A stretch of DNA of 64,000 nucleotides from Rutstroemia sp. NJR-2017a BVV2. Its lineage: Eukaryota > Ascomycota > Leotiomycetes > Helotiales > Rutstroemiaceae. This document shows positions 11,182-23,856 of the stretch, one piece after another (positions within the stretch are counted from its first letter, which is position 1; the number at the start of each line of letters is the position of its first letter). The notes under the pieces were generated by a model. It had not been told where the DNA came from and did no database searches. It saw only the letters and a list, made by a program, of their open reading frames with translations. The position numbers and the translations under genes were made by a program. The stretch covers positions 1 to 64,000 of the forward strand of contig NJPS01000002.1 in assembly GCA_002946415.1 (NCBI GenBank), in the 5' to 3' direction.

Positions 11182-13939
11182 CGTGACGTCCGAACAAATT
11201 AATGAAGCTATTGAATGTATGATGGTAATGAATGTAAAGCTGGTGATCGAAAATTCGGCGGGACAAGTGAGTCTTATATCTTCATCATGATATTTTCCCC
11301 CCTAATCGACCTGGACCATGGACGACTGGCTAGAACATATTGTAGGTGCATAACGTAATGTTGTAGATGGGTTGCCAGTACCTGATTTCCCAGAAAAGGG
11401 AATGATACGCTCACAGAAGTGTGGGTGACGACGCCAGTACATTTGCCATGGTCCTAAGGACCTGACCGATAGAGATTGACTTTTATGCAGCATAACGCCG
11501 ACCGCACTAGATGTATCCTAGCATAACAGCAGTCCCACAGGAAGCGACCGCGTACGCTCCGCGAATTGACAGGGTGCCACACTCCCGCGTGGGGCTTGGA
11601 ATTGAGAAGCTTCTTGTTTAAGCTCCAATTAACGGGAAACAGGCGAACGCACCTAATTGGGCAGGAAGATCTTCCATAAGAAGTTCATCCGAAAATATCC
11701 ATGCAATTCCATTTTCGATGTCATCTCCTGTACATCATTACAATGCCGAAAAGTGCCGGGGCTGGAGAGGGAATAATATGTAATCGGTGCCGAATCACCA
11801 TAGCCTTGGAATATCAGCGTTTGCCAGCACGCACAGGGGATTAGGGTATCTACGAAGAAGACGGAATAGGATAAGATGTAAATGTTTCAAAGCGCAACTT
11901 ACCTTGATACCGCTGGTACGATTCCCAGCGCGGAATGGATGCTTTTATCCGATCACCGCCGGTCGGCTTTGTGGTATACATACAAGAGATACTACGCAAG
12001 GACAAGTATGTTGAGACTCGCTGCGTGTAGAACTTGCCAGAGAGCGCGAGCCCGTCTTGAGCAAGAGTGAACCATCTGGTATTCACATCTCTTTCCCACA
12101 GTGTAACCACGACATCAATGCGCTCCCCAGAAATCAGTCCCTCGGCTGCGGAGATGCGGGGATGCAAGAGTCAGAAATCATGGAAAAGAAGATTGCGCGA
12201 GGGGTACGCTAGCTCTCGGTCCCGAACCGTTAGTGCCACAAGAGGTGGAGACCTACTCTAGTATGCTTTAATTTGCATTTGATATTCGAGGTGGTGCTTG
12301 TGGCTAGGAGGTGGAAGACGCGACAAGTTCCACGTGAGGATATTTCATAAACGTTGAGAGTTGGAGTAACAACTCAAAGACGGTGATAGAAATGTGGTTG
12401 AGACAGATGTATGTTTACTAATTTTCCAAGCTTGGCAATGTGGCTGTGCTATGTGTGGCGTATCGACTTGGAAATTGTAAAGGTGCATGAGTAGCTAAGC
12501 TAGGCTCTCGAAGCCAGAAAAAACAAGCCGATTTGGGACAATAAGTCGTACCGGATTATTATGGTCAAACGAATATCTCAATGACTTCAAGATGTAATAC
12601 TATTTTCGTTGTCCAAATGTCTTTGGGGGTATTGTCATCGGCCTGTTGTTTCTGCACTAGGTGAGAAAATCTACTCTGACACAACATCCATGCTTTCAGT
12701 CCTCTCGCCGTACCACTATGACAAACCCCTGATTTGGGTCGACAGCTGTGTACCTGTGAAAGAAGTTCCATCCGCTTGTGTGTTCACCGAAGTGCCAACG
12801 TCGTGCCATTAACTACTACGAACCCTTTAACCTACAACAAACAGTCCGCACTAATTGTCAGTAGAGGTATGTGTCCTGTACAAAGTCCTGAAATGCTCAT
12901 CAAACCATGCTGATCGCATCACAGGAGCACCAGAGATGAGATCGACTCAAATTCTGCCATTTCTCTCCGGATTGATCGGGGAAATTGTTTTCATCCGCAG
13001 CAGATGTGACATTCCAGTGGCTAGCGATTATATCATTTATATGCTTTGTCCGTGGATGCCTCCTACGGGAAAACTGCTAGTGAATCTCGTCAGATTGGAC
13101 TAAGACCATCCCCAGTTAGAGCTTCTTTGATATATGTCTCGGAGTACATAGATGAATTATCTCTGCGTCTCAAAGATCATGACATTATCGATATAACTGA
13201 GATACGAAGCCAGATGAGGCAAGCTGCAAGACTATCCTCAAAAGCAGATGAAGATATACAAACTTGGCTTCTCGAGGTTTCCGTCGTACAGTACTCTATG
13301 CAGCTCGATATGGCAGGCATTGGCAGCCATCATTGACAAACTCAGCCCCTCAAGACATGGAGACGTCAAAGGACATGAATTCTTCAATTACAGATCAAAA
13401 ACAATCCGGTTCATGAGTATGAGAATTCTCACCATGATACCTATATCCGAGCCATTAATCAAAGAGCCATTCGAAGTCTATAGGGAATAAACAAGTATCG
13501 ATGTCCCAGTCTACGCATGAAGGTGTACAAGTTGCCCCTAATTTCCGATGGTGTAATGGAGGTCAGTTTGCAAAAAGGAGTCATAGAGATACACATCAGT
13601 CCATGAATTACTTTTCTACGACACCGATCAGGGTATGGATTTTGGTATGCGCAATCGATTCGTCGTCGACTGAAGCTAGGGAAGGTCTCTATCTCTTGCA
13701 TCATCCACTTCAAAGACTCAAATAACCCACCCGAGCACACCATGATAACTATGCCAGAGTTTTGAAAATAGGGAAGGAACTGGTGCAGTTGTTGAGTAGA
13801 AGAAAATCAGGGTGGATACGGACATGCCCTTTCCCTCAACAGAATGTATTCGTACTTTCCTCATCTGTCGATTGGTGGAAGTACCAAGCTTCATTCAAAT
13901 CATTTCTCTCAACCTTTTCCTTTCTTTCTCACATTCTTC
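11182..13939. other. Gene-poor region, nothing recognised
   Basis: About 2.7 kb separate the tannase start from the repeats in front of the zinc-finger gene. Open frames stay below about 110 codons and show no motif. A frame at 13046-13336 has a helix-like composition in the plus direction but no recognisable family, and I do not call it a gene. The part just above 11181 must hold the tannase promoter. Confidence 0.45.
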
Positions 13940-14175
13940 ATCATTCAGTTTCTGTCCTTCAAGAGAGCGAGAAGCAGCTCCAAGGCGATTCAATCTACAT
14001 ACCACAATTCCCAGCAAAGTACGTCCGGGAGAAGCAGCCTCAAGACGTTCCTCTCGACCCTTCTTTTACTTTTCTTCTCATACTCATCATCATTTAATCA
14101 CTGTCCATCAAGAGAGGGACGAGCGACATCCAGGCAAATCAATCTACATTCAACAATTCCCAGCAAAGTACTTGC
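13940..14175 (+). repeat. Duplicated segment of about 88 bp with conserved reading
   Basis: The stretch at about 13940-14028 recurs at about 14088-14175. Both copies contain tcaatctacat and caattcccagcaaagtac. In the plus direction each can be read as SIYI-x-QFPAKY, in different overall frames. This is consistent with an old duplication of a coding or leader segment in front of the GIY-YIG/zinc-finger gene. Confidence 0.6.
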
Positions 14176-14222
14176 CTGGCGCGATAATACAGTCGACCTG
14201 TCGAGGATATTCTGTCACAATC

Positions 14223-14452
14223 GCTAGTAGCGATTTCGCCCCAAAGTACTTCCTGGTATAGTTTGTGATCTCATCCGAAGGCATTCTTTTGTTAAGAGAA
14301 TCTCTTCTTGACATTCCTGCACTGCTAATCGGTAGTAGCGATTTCGTTCCAAAGTATCTCGTGGTATAGTTGTCATCTGTTCCGAAGGCATTCTTTGGGT
14401 AAGAGGGTTCTCTTCTTAATATTCCTGCACTGCTAATCGGTAGTAGCGATTT
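14223..14452 (+). repeat. Tandem repeat of about 108 bp, two full copies plus a partial one
   Basis: The word tagtagcgattt recurs at 14224, 14332 and 14441, spaced 108-109 bp. The material between is also repeated (ccgaaggcattctt, attcctgcactgctaatcgg). The array ends about 30 bp before the start codon of the GIY-YIG/zinc-finger gene, so it probably forms its 5' leader or promoter. Confidence 0.8.
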
Positions 14453-14485
14453 GCTCAAGGATTAAAGCAGTTGAGATCACACACA

Positions 14486-16051
14486 ATGGCTCGGTCCAGC
14501 GAGACGGTTATCCTGTTCATGCTTGCTCTCGTTTGGACTTGTCTTACCACGATATCTGCGTCAAGTCAGCATCCAGTCTTCTCACAAAGGCTCGGAAGTT
14601 TCGAAGCTTTGCAACAGATCTCCTCCTCTACCATCTTGAAATTCGCGCCAGGCCTCTTTGATGTTCTCCAAGCTGCTCAACCACCCGCTCTATCATACTT
14701 GAGGGGTCTGCCTACATATTCTAAAGGAATGTGGGGTGTCTATCTACTTGTTCTGGAAAAGCGCGGATGTCGATCGAAGATTTACGTGGGTTCTGGGACT
14801 AGTCTGAGTCGCGGAGTTAGCAGACGTCTACAACAATACGATAATCATGATCAGCTTCCCACCTTTGTGGAACGCGCTCTCAAGCAAGGATACATCATCG
14901 TCTCAAAAGGGCTTTTGTGTACCACCCCTATTCCCTCCGCAACACTGGCACCATCATTACGACTGTTTCTCGTCGCAGTTGAAGCAACATTCGGTTTCGC
15001 CTTATGGGCTATGGTTTCTAAGGACAGTTATGGCTCCGGCGGCGACTTATGCATCTGGGATCGTGAAACTCTCGAATACGATGGGCTTTGTAGCCACAAT
15101 GCACTTTGGGAAGGTACTTCTGACGACCATAATCTTACAGCAGAGGAACTGGAAGCCCAGGCTGTTGAACTTGCACTGAGAGGCAAAGAAAGGACGACAC
15201 GACATTACAAACTAGTTGTCGCGGAGAAGAGGCATTACTGTTCGGTCTGTGATCATGCTTTTACCATGAAGGCATATCTTTTAAGGCATCTGAAAGGACA
15301 AAACCACGCAGCAAAACTTAGCGGAAAGGAATTGTCTCCCTATTGTTCCGCATGTGATCAAACCTTTTCCTCCAACTCGAGCCTCAAAAGACACCTGACT
15401 AAGCCAAACCATGCGGAAAAAGTTACACAGAGTTTGAAAACGGGAGTTGGTGGCATTGATGGAGAGGACATGCCATATTATTGTGATGTTTGCTGCCGTG
15501 GCTTCACGCGCGGGTGTTTCTTAACCAACCATCTTAAGTCGAACAAACATATCGCCAAAGCCGCCGGTGAGAAACCTTTCCACTGTGAGATCTGTGATCG
15601 CAGTTGCACCACGAAGCAGGGGTTAGAGATGCATCTTAAAACTGCCTCGCACGCAAAAATGGTGGCTAGTAGCCAAGGAATCGCTACGACCGATTTGGAG
15701 CAGAAGTTGTTCCACTGCCAGCCCTGCAACCGTGACTTCAGTCGGGAGGGGAATTTGAAGAGACACTGCAAAGGAGCTGAACATATTGCTAGAACTTCAC
15801 AAAATGACCCGTTCTATTGCGTTCCTTGCAAGCACATCTTTGCAGGTCCTCATCAACTGAAAACTCATCTCGCGTCAGCCAAACATGCAACGATGGTTCT
15901 TACAGAAAAGGAGGGGCTGAGTCCGTTCCATTGTGGTGTTTGCGATCGCAACTTCGAAAATTCAGATCACCTGGAAACACATCTTCGATCAGGCAAACAT
16001 GCAGCAAAAGCCGCTGGAATCAGTACCAGCGATTATGAGATGACGGACTAG
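14486..16051 (+). CDS. GIY-YIG nuclease-like domain fused to seven C2H2 (U1-type) zinc fingers
   Basis: One uninterrupted frame of 521 aa. The start is the first ATG (MARSSE). The N-terminus is hydrophobic and resembles a signal or anchor segment. Residues about 80-175 fit a GIY-YIG domain: GVY at 84-86, YVG at 100-102, a basic stretch with RGVSRR after it, and a glutamate (Glu166) in a hydrophobic helix where the family's catalytic acid lies. From about residue 250 there are seven fingers of the form C-x2-C-x12-H-x5-H, evenly spaced, of the matrin/U1 or JAZ type that often bind double-stranded or structured RNA. This combination is not a standard family that I can name. The role is unknown; a structure-selective nuclease is one possibility. 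Loss of catalytic power cannot be judged by eye. Confidence 0.75.
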   Translation: MARSSETVILFMLALVWTCLTTISASSQHPVFSQRLGSFEALQQISSSTILKFAPGLFDVLQAAQPPALSYLRGLPTYSKGMWGVYLLVLEKRGCRSKIYVGSGTSLSRGVSRRLQQYDNHDQLPTFVERALKQGYIIVSKGLLCTTPIPSATLAPSLRLFLVAVEATFGFALWAMVSKDSYGSGGDLCIWDRETLEYDGLCSHNALWEGTSDDHNLTAEELEAQAVELALRGKERTTRHYKLVVAEKRHYCSVCDHAFTMKAYLLRHLKGQNHAAKLSGKELSPYCSACDQTFSSNSSLKRHLTKPNHAEKVTQSLKTGVGGIDGEDMPYYCDVCCRGFTRGCFLTNHLKSNKHIAKAAGEKPFHCEICDRSCTTKQGLEMHLKTASHAKMVASSQGIATTDLEQKLFHCQPCNRDFSREGNLKRHCKGAEHIARTSQNDPFYCVPCKHIFAGPHQLKTHLASAKHATMVLTEKEGLSPFHCGVCDRNFENSDHLETHLRSGKHAAKAAGISTSDYEMTD

Positions 16052-19000
16052 AACTCACCACTAATTATGAACTCGGCATTTTGGACCTATTCACGAAAGT
16101 ACTTTAGCACACAGCCTCGCATACATCTTCTTCGCACCTATTCGCTTCATTGGCAAACTTCTCCTCAGCTACCCGGAAACAAATTCTCTCGCAAACGTTG
16201 TGCCAGATCCGCGAGAACCGCTACCAGCGATTACTACAGCTTCGGCGCAAGATGACTGCACCAATCTATCGACTTGAATTTTTTGGAATCTTGAAGGAAA
16301 AGTTCTGTGGCACAGTCTATCATTAAGCACTTGCTCATATACCTACGCTCTCATGTATTGGCTCAAACCACGGGCTCACATTTTGTCCTTATATACTGTT
16401 GATGTACTTCGAGGTAGATGAAATAAGAAGTATACAACTGACAAAGTGATTGTGTAATGGTGCTGTATTTATGCGTGTAGACTAAATAGGTGACGCTCGT
16501 TGATAATGTTTCCCATCTTTATTTTCATCGGAACTTTGTTTGGTTTACGAGGGGGAGAAGATCCTGTGGAATAGGTATGTGCCGGGATAAGGTAATCTCT
16601 GGCCATACAAGCATTAACAACTCAAAAATGAGGTGATGTACTTACATTGTAATCTTGTACTCACTCCACCTTGCTGCTAGAATATTTACGAGAGATTCAT
16701 CCAGCCCACCTCCACGATCTCCCACCGGCCGTTCACCTCATCTGCGCTGCCACCAGCACCGGTGAGACGCAGTATATATACATACCCCATCAATCCCATC
16801 TCCCATCTCAACCCCGCCCGCTCGTCCACACATAATAAAGCGAGGCAAAATCAGAAGAGAGAAGAACTCATCCTTCGCCCCCTTACCCAAGCAACGAGAA
16901 AGCCATCCGACAGCCTTGACAGACAGTAAACCTAAATCACCCACTCCATTTCTCTGCCTACGAAGGCCTCGTACAAAGTGCGGGCTATGGACAGCGAAAT
17001 ACACCGTGTATTAGCAACTAACACAAATACCCAAGCAATCACCTGCTCTCTCCCCACGCATCGCCTCGCCCGACCAAAGGAATCATAGTTCGAGAATCCA
17101 ATCTGGACCACGAAATCCTGAACAGAATGCCCGTATATATACTTGCCGACAAGAGTACTAAAGGAAGGGGTTCCGCAAGTGATATTTGCGCAGCAGAACT
17201 ATCTGGCGAACTGCATTCCTTCCTCACATCTTACAGTTCGACTTCTCCATAAATCAATCTGAAAACAATCTATCCATGGCAGTATGCTCCTTGTACAGCA
17301 GAGTAAAATCAAAAGACGTGCAACTTCTCACCGTATAATATTCGCATGCCATGACCTGACAAATAGAAGAAGTAAGCAAGCAAGAAAGACAAATCTCAGC
17401 ACGTTACCGAGCCGTGCGGTCGGTTGTTTCAGTATGTGCCGTTTCGGTGCAGGCCGACATGATAACAATGAAAGTATTGTAATGTCTTAAATTAACTAGA
17501 GTATCCCTTTGATGGCAGGAATCGGCTATGACAAATTATTCCAAATCGGACTGTTTTTTCTTTCGCTCTGGAGAGGGTGCTTAGTAGGAGGAGTTATAAG
17601 CTGATGGTTGTTGTGACTCGAATACAACAAACATATAATCTTACCTTAAGAAACGTATGTTCGTGAAAGTCCTGTAAATGTACAGACCACACAAGCGGTG
17701 TGAATCACATTATATCGCAGTCATGGGCAAGTAGACCCAGAACACCGCGGATATAGATGCAAGAGAAACATACAAGTAGAGGGGTAAGGGTATGTCTCAT
17801 ACAACCCCTCCCCTCCACCTAGTACTTACCCTTTCGACAACTAGGCACAATACATCCGTTGCAAGATCTGTACGAAAAATCTTCTAATTGGCCATCAAAC
17901 AGCTGATCCGATCGATCCCCCCAAAACCTCTTTCCATCATCTGATCCCTCTCACCTGGTCTCTGGAGAGTCTAGAAGCGACAACTAACATGGGGGATGGT
18001 ATTTTGGTAAGGTGGTAAGGTAGATGGAAACGGATATAAAGATTTCCCCCTCTAATGCCGGATCCAATCAGGACGATTCCGGAGGTTGATACGACGGTGT
18101 TGTGTAGAGACGTCGTGTGATTGGCGGCAGCCGTGTAGACAGGACAAGCGAAAACGCCCTGGCGGACATGGCGTCCTGTGAATTGCGTCATTTTGGGCTT
18201 AGTTTGTATGCACGAGGCGACTCCATCATCGTACTTTGCTGGAGAGATTGGTAAGAGATTTCAAAGGAGAGTGGACTGATGACAGGACGAGGAGGCTGCT
18301 CGAGGCTACTTGTCTTAGTATTAGTACTGGGAAAGCTAGCAGTTGATGAAAGTTAGAGTAGCTATGATGGGTAATATCGGCGATGCGATTATAGTAGTAT
18401 TGAAGTGAGGAGGATAGTTCGTATGAGATCAGATGGAGATCAGATGACGATACTGTAGAATCAAGTAGGTATTACTGTACTGTAGAGTAGACGGTCGCAT
18501 AAGACATTAGTAACGCTTGATTAATACCAGCACCACAACGCTACACTTCGGTCTCTGGTTTCCGTTTTTTCCGATTATTCGTAATCCGTGCGAAGGACTA
18601 AAGAGGGAAGTATCATAAGTTACAAGTCCAGATGACATGGTAAGAAAAAGTCGTGCCACTTGCACATACATCCTCATCTACCAGATCGCGATCTCGATGT
18701 GCAGGGTGTGATGTGATGCCAAGATCCAGATGGAAAATTTTCTGCTATTTTACGATGCATTATGCGATGACTAGGCACACTCGGCACGGAAATCGGAGAA
18801 CATGAGTGTGTTGACGGAAGCAGAGGTATGGGATTTTGGAAATCGTCGACCGGAACTATCGGATGTCGTTGGGAAAGTGGGGAAAGAGAAGACGAAGGAA
18901 CTGGAACTGGAGCTGGTGATCACTAGTCTAGTCACCGAAAACAAAAAACGTGGTTGGATGATCGTCACTAGAGCTGCACGGGCAGCAAGCGTCAGGACAA

Positions 19001-20581
19001 GGATGAGCACGGCTCTTTCTTGGGCGGACGGGGATTAAAGATGGGGTGCGAAGGGTGGATGAGGTGTGTGATTGGCGGATGCGATTCATGTAGCCTTGAT
19101 ACTAAAGTATGTGGAGGTCGCTTCGCATGGTGCAGCCTTGCCAAAGTTGCTGTTTTAACGACATGTCTATTCTATTGTTGGAGGAGTAGGTTGTAGAACA
19201 CACGAAGTATTAGTAATTCAGTGTTTTTGGAGAGAGCCACACAAGATGTGATATGGCAAACGGTCAGCAGGATCCTTCTTGGTGCTTGGCTAACGATGGG
19301 GAAATGCGATATTCTTGATGAAACCGGCGAAGAGGAGGATTCTTATACTTCGTATGTCTAGACTCTGATAATGGAATGTTGTCGCGCGGCTGTTTTTCTC
19401 TGAGCGTGTATTGGATGATACGTGGACACCTAGAGTGGGTAACTTATACGGCTTGGCTGCCTCTTTGTATCAGGGGCGGAGAAGGAAAAAAGCTACAAGT
19501 AAGGACGCGGTACGAGCCAGGTATGTTGGATGCTGGGTCATAAAGAGAATAATAAGTGGGAGCTACCTAATTCAGTAACTCCATTGTGGCGCTCCGCCTG
19601 ACACAAAAGATAGAGTGAGGTAAAGTTTCATCGGAATTCGAAATTGACATATGCGGTAGATATTCAGGGACTTGATAATTACGACACTGAGGGACTGAAA
19701 AATGACAATGTTCAACGCAATAGAGAATAAGAGCACATCCAGCACATACAAAAAAGATGTACTTGTAAGGATAAAAATGCCGCCGCTTGCGGTAGTTGGT
19801 AGATTAACCGGTAGTAGCTCGGAGCTAGCAAGGTCGTAAGGTGGTTCGGGAACGGATGAGTCAGCGGTCGAGTCATCTACCACCCGTTCTTCCACTGTTT
19901 TCCACCCACAATTAACAATTAATGATGCTCAAGCTACAACCACAGAATTGCCCGAGAGGAATTTATACGGGAATTTGTATTACCCCATTAGTCTACGACC
20001 ATGATGTATCAGGTCATTCACATCCTTATACATCTGCTGCGCTTACTGCCTTTTGACTGTTCAAGAAAGGGCGCGCGCCATGTCGGCAAGTGGTAAGGTA
20101 ATGCTGCCGTGGATGTCGCGGCCCTTTCTATGCACTCCAAGTCCTTCTACCGCCATCTATTCCTCCTGTGCCAACTACACTCCGTGTTTGTGTTGTGCTG
20201 TCGGAATTTACGGACTTCGTCACATTCACAGCAAGTATTTATTTATTAATATTGTCTCACCCTCCCCTCCAAGGTAGAAAAAAAAAGCTATGCCCATTGT
20301 CCTTGACCCTCTTGAGGTAATAGGTATAGAGTAACCCGGAACAGCTTCGAATTCTCTTTCTTTTGTTTTGCGATTTTCGTTTTCATCGAGAAACAAGCAA
20401 TACATCATTTTCATACCTAGCTCGCAAACGATTTAATTTACCTCACCAGCTCTTACTCTCTCTCTTTGAATCCTCACCGTATAAAATAGGCTGCCAAAGC
20501 TGCCGACTGTGAGCCCGATCACTGTGCGCTCATAATCTTTCATTTCTTGTCCCCGGAAGTACAACATAACCAGCAATATAC
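16052..20581. other. 4.5-kb gene-poor region
   Basis: Nothing here can be firmly called. Just downstream of the zinc-finger gene (16205-16255) there is a short reading ATSDYYSFGAR that resembles the gene's own C-terminal STSDYEM, perhaps a remnant of a longer or duplicated 3' end. A minus-strand frame at 19572-19895 (107 codons from an ATG, with a hydrophobic second half) is the best remaining candidate, but it has no recognisable family. The last few hundred bases form the promoter of the Ytp1-like gene and include pyrimidine-rich tracts. Confidence 0.4.
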
Positions 20582-22520
20582 ATGCCGTCCTATCTGCGGC
20601 ATCTCAACTCACTTACCAGTGTTGCACTGCTGGGACTTGCGTCTTTGGCAGTTGCACATGGAGACGATGAATCGGATATGCATATGGATATGACCGCGGG
20701 GTCGAATTCTACCGTTGCCGTAACCGACGGTGAGGATATGAATAACTACTTCAGATACACCCAACATGGCGGGCTTATGGCAACTCATATTGCACTCATG
20801 ACGATCGCATGGGTGTTTGTTCTACCAATATGTGAGTGCGGGGCAACATGCTGAGATCTGAACATTTCTAACCCATTTTCTAGGTGTTATGTTCTCTATA
20901 TCCCGATCGCGGTTTACCCTCCTTATGCAATTCGCATTCCTAGCCATAAATGCCGCCGGAGTCCTCTGCAGTACTATCTACAACGCCAACACACCAGATC
21001 TGTACCCGAACAATGCGCATCATAAAATCGGATGGCTTTTAACATGGATATGCTGCGCACAAGTGGTCATTGGGGTCATCAGTGCTTATGCGGGGCACAG
21101 AGATAATAAACAGAAGGATTCTGGATACACGCCGGTGTCGAGAGAAGCCATGGCAGAACATACTCGCAGACTTCAGAGAAACGACAGTCGACTCTCCAAT
21201 GATAGTGGACAAGGAACGGAACCAAATACTGAATCGTTGAGAAGCGGATCAAGTTCGGTAGATGGGGATGAGGAGATTACACTGAATGAGCCAGAAAAGG
21301 ATGACGCTGAGGTGGAGAAGATCGCCTTGATGAAAGGCACAAAGATTGATAAATATCTTTCGAGGAGACTTCCGGGATTAATCTCAGCACGTATTTTGCG
21401 AGTGTTTGAATTCGCATATAACGTCGTGGACCGTCTGATTCTCCTTTTGGGATTCGTCGCATTCACAACCGGAATCGTCACCTACGGAGGTCTATTCGTA
21501 AGTTTTACCATTAAAACCCCTTCCCACCACTTACTAACCCCCTCCCAGAAAGGTGACAGAGTTTTCAGCGGTCTCGCCCACTTCATCAAAGGGTCGGTTT
21601 TCTTCTGGTATGGAATCCTAACACTTGGTCGTTGGGCCGGCTGTTTTGCCGAGCTCGGATGGTCATGGAACATCAAGCCAACCGAAAGCCGCCGCTTTCA
21701 ACCCAGCGCCGAATTTGTGGAAAGTTTTCTCATTTTCTTCTACGGCGCTACAAATGTATTTTTGGAGCATCTGGCTGCTTGGGGTAGCGAATGGAGTGCG
21801 CAGGATCTGGAACATCTTTCGATCACGTTTATGTTCATTGGTGGTGGTTTGGTGAGTGTTTCTGCAACCTTAACACCAAAAAAACATGTCTGCTAACAAA
21901 CAACTCAGTGCGGTATGTTCATCGAATCCACTAAGATCCGCAACTTCCTCAACGCCACCGTTCAAAACTGCTCCCCAGAAGCAACCTTCCACCCCGAAGC
22001 CAAAGAGCCGAAAACTTACCGTTTCTCAATGAATCCCATCCCAGCACTGGTCATCATGCTCCTCGGTATGATGATGAGCTCCCATCATCAGCATTCGATG
22101 GTCTCGACTATGGTCCATAAACAATGGGGCAATCTGCTCGTCGGTGCTGCCTTCGCGCGCGCTGCCACTTATGTTGTGTTTTATTTATCTCCACCGACGT
22201 CGATTTTGCCCGGGAGACCGCCGACGGAATTGATTACCGCGTTTGCGCTTATGGCGGGGGGGTTCGTTTTTATGGCTAGTGTATGTTTTGCTCCTCTTCC
22301 TGCTCGCTCCTTCCTGTGGATGTGACTAATGAATAATAAATAGGCAGTAGATGTGGTTAAATCAATCGAACTTAATGGGCTAGACGCAATGTTCGTGTTC
22401 ACAGTCTCGATGGGCTTGATCACGTTCTTGATGGCCTGGGTTATTCTTGTGATTGCGATTAAGGGGTGGGCGGTCCGAAAGGAGAGGAGGTGGGGGGGAG
22501 GGTTTGTGGGGGATGCGTAG
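20582..22520 (+). CDS. Ytp1-like multi-pass membrane protein
   Basis: Exons are 20582-20831, 20884-21497, 21549-21851, 21909-22280 and 22344-22520, giving 571 aa; all four introns are 51-63 nt and the frame closes. A signal peptide (about residues 1-25) is followed by a His/Asp/Met-rich segment. Then come cytochrome-b561-like membrane helices (DUF2427 region; TQHGGLMATHIALM, HHKIGWLLTW), a charged cytosolic linker at about 185-240, and the C-terminal Ytp1 domain with several helices and the MMSSHHQHSMVSTMVHKQWG segment. Yeast Ytp1 is a non-essential membrane protein of unclear function, and histidines in the b561-like part could bind haem or metal. Family assignment is confident; function is not known. 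Confidence 0.88.
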
Positions 22521-23442
22521 TTAATCGTTTGTGGGGGGTGAGGGGATGTTTATGATTGGGTACTATGAGGTGGAATTGAGAAGGGTTTAATGATTAGGAC
22601 TACGAGATATGATATGATAGGGTTTGGTTTGGTTAGGTTTGGGTTTGGGTTTCATGGACATGAAATGAACTAATGAATAAGAGGAGAGGGTGGTCAAGAT
22701 CAAGGTACCAAGCATGATAAATGGAATGGAATGGGATGAGATGAAAGAGAAGGGACGGAGTTTTTGAAATGGCGTTATGATACCATGGATTGTTGTTTTT
22801 TTATCTTTACCCCGAGTCTTGTTCGTTCGTTCGTTATACCTATACCTATGGATATGCTGTTTTTCGACTGGGATTAGAATTGATACCATAGCGTTCGTTA
22901 TGTTGTGGTGCGTGGTGTTTGTTGCATTGCATTGGATTGGACTGGGTAGATGAAGAGATGAGGAGGGCTAAAGGGGGGGCTAATTAATATTGAGATTGAG
23001 ATTGAATTTAGATTGAACCTGGGTTGGGTGTGTATGTGTATGTGTACTTTTGTATAATCTGAAATCTTCGAGCGGATGAGATCAGATTCGTGGGGATTGA
23101 TGTGTGTGATATGATATATAGATAAGTTGTTTGGTCGGGTTGCTATCTACGATGTGTAGAGAGAGGTGGTGTAGGAGGGGTTGAGTTGAGTGGATTTTGG
23201 TAGTTATGTGTGGAATTGTGGTTTTACGTTGTGGTGTTTACATATCCTCTTTTCGACCTATACTCGTCCTCATCCTCATCCTCAACTTCTTTCCCCTTCC
23301 CCAATTGCCCAACTATTCATTCCGCATTTAAATATCTTTACTCTCTAAATCATCATCCTCTAACTTCTCAATCCCAATAGCCTGATCGGTCATATTTTTA
23401 AATAGCCGTACCTCGAGTATCAAACCACGATTTACATCACCA
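22521..23442. other. Intergenic, low-complexity G/T-rich sequence
   Basis: The sequence has simple runs such as ggtttgggtttgggttt near 22630-22650 and gt-rich stretches near 22900-23040. It presumably includes the 3' end of the Ytp1-like transcript. No gene is seen. Confidence 0.45.
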
Positions 23443-23538
23443 GTCAGCTTGCCAGAGTGGTTAATGGGTAAGACTTGAATGAATCAATTCGGTTATCTTA
23501 TGGCTTCGGCCTCGTAGGTTCAAATCCTGCAGCTGACG
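23443..23538 (+). tRNA. tRNA-Ser(TGA) with a 15-nt intron
   Basis: The cloverleaf can be drawn by hand. The acceptor stem gtcagct pairs with agctgac (23531-23537), followed by discriminator G. The D stem is cca/tgg. The anticodon stem taaga pairs with tctta (23496-23500). A variable arm ggc-ttcg-gcc marks a class II tRNA, and the T arm gtagg-ttcaaat-cctgc is normal. The anticodon TGA is at 23476-23478, decoding UCA. The intron sits one base 3' of the anticodon at the standard position 37/38 and spans 23480-23494. Confidence 0.93.
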
Positions 23539-23856
23539 GTTTCTTTTTTGAAATTTTTGGAATCCTTATGGTGCGAAGGGAAAGAGAAATTTTGGTGGGA
23601 GTACTTTTGGGTTGTGGGGAGCGGGTTTTTGTGGGGAGGGAGAATTGTAATGTTTTCCTGGTGTGATTGTGTACGGTTTGTATTGTATGGTATTGTTAAG
23701 CGAGAGAGTATGGGGAGAGGGAAATGAAAAGGGGTTATGCGTAGAAGAACTCAAGTTACAAAACAATAAATAAATGATTTCCAAGTCAATATAATCTAGT
23801 ATCCTCTTCATCTTCTCTCGTTTCCCCTCTACCCAATTAATACATCCACCCAGACC